Part shown: piece by piece, positions 13,613 to 13,630 of the stretch | Position numbering within the stretch: the stretch's first letter is position 1 | Layout: every line of letters begins with the position of its first letter | NCBI GenBank assembly: GCA_902496595.1 | Contig: CABVBV010000048.1 | Coordinates: forward strand, 1-13,630 | DNA length: 13,630 nucleotides | Direction of reading: 5' to 3' | Origin: an uncultured Eubacteriales bacterium | GTDB lineage: Bacteria > Bacillota > Clostridia > Oscillospirales > Oscillospiraceae | The notes under the pieces: model-generated | Told to the model about the DNA's origin: nothing | The model's database searches: none | The model's input: the letters and a program-made list of their open reading frames with translations, nothing else | Made by a program: the position numbers and the translations under genes

Positions 13613-13630
13613 TGGGTTTTCGGTTTTGCG

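Noticed and set aside
1..13630. CRISPR arrays, tRNA or rRNA genes, insertion sequences, phage genes
   Set aside because: No regularly spaced repeats, no recognisable RNA gene folds, and no transposase or integrase sequences were found. The window looks like ordinary metabolic chromosome.

Overview
The window reads as chromosomal DNA of an obligately anaerobic, amino-acid or organic-acid fermenting bacterium. The signs are a pyruvate:ferredoxin oxidoreductase start at the left edge, a complete four-subunit 2-oxoacid:ferredoxin oxidoreductase, a FldA/HadA-type CoA-transferase of the Stickland type, a nickel-pincer (LarA-type) racemase and a sodium symporter. Genes are fairly GC-rich, have strong GGAGG-type ribosome binding sites and use some GTG/TTG starts, while the regulatory gaps are AT-rich. 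Synergistota or a Clostridia lineage would fit; the sequence alone does not let me choose.

Layout. 1-33 (minus): first 11 codons of nifJ (PFOR), with its promoter at 96-124. 296-820 (minus): a TetR-type regulator, divergent from 940-2481 (plus), an N-acyl-D-amino-acid deacylase; a palindrome between them overlaps both -35 boxes. 2482-2653: convergent gap with two hairpins. 2654-4890 (minus): a two-gene operon of a family III CoA-transferase followed by a D-2-hydroxyacid dehydrogenase, divergent from a FadR/FCD-type GntR regulator (5006-5758, plus) that ends in a clear terminator. 5802-11095 (minus): a six-gene operon read MFS transporter, 2x[4Fe-4S] ferredoxin subunit, oxidoreductase alpha, beta, gamma, sodium:solute symporter. 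11096-11511: AT-rich divergent control region. 11512-12759 (plus): LarA-like racemase. 12760-13131: non-coding gap with a strong hairpin terminator. 13132-13539: small lipoprotein of unknown function followed by a 17-bp hairpin terminator.

How it may work together (inference). The genes from 2654 to 12759 can be drawn as one pathway for 2-hydroxy or 2-oxo acids. The MFS carrier and the sodium symporter would import the acid, and the LarA-like enzyme would interconvert its L and D forms. The D-2-hydroxyacid dehydrogenase would oxidise the D form to the 2-oxoacid, and the VOR/KOR-type complex would convert that to acyl-CoA, CO2 and reduced ferredoxin. The CoA-transferase would then pass CoA on. 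The GntR/FCD regulator, a class that often senses small carboxylates, has a textbook-like candidate site (TTGTCAGACAA) in the control region of the six-gene operon. The dehydrogenase/CoA-transferase pair resembles ldhA-hadA of reductive leucine or aromatic amino-acid fermentation, but the 2-hydroxyacyl-CoA dehydratase genes are absent here. The D-aminoacylase next door adds to a theme of D-configured substrates. Substrate identity cannot be read from the sequence.
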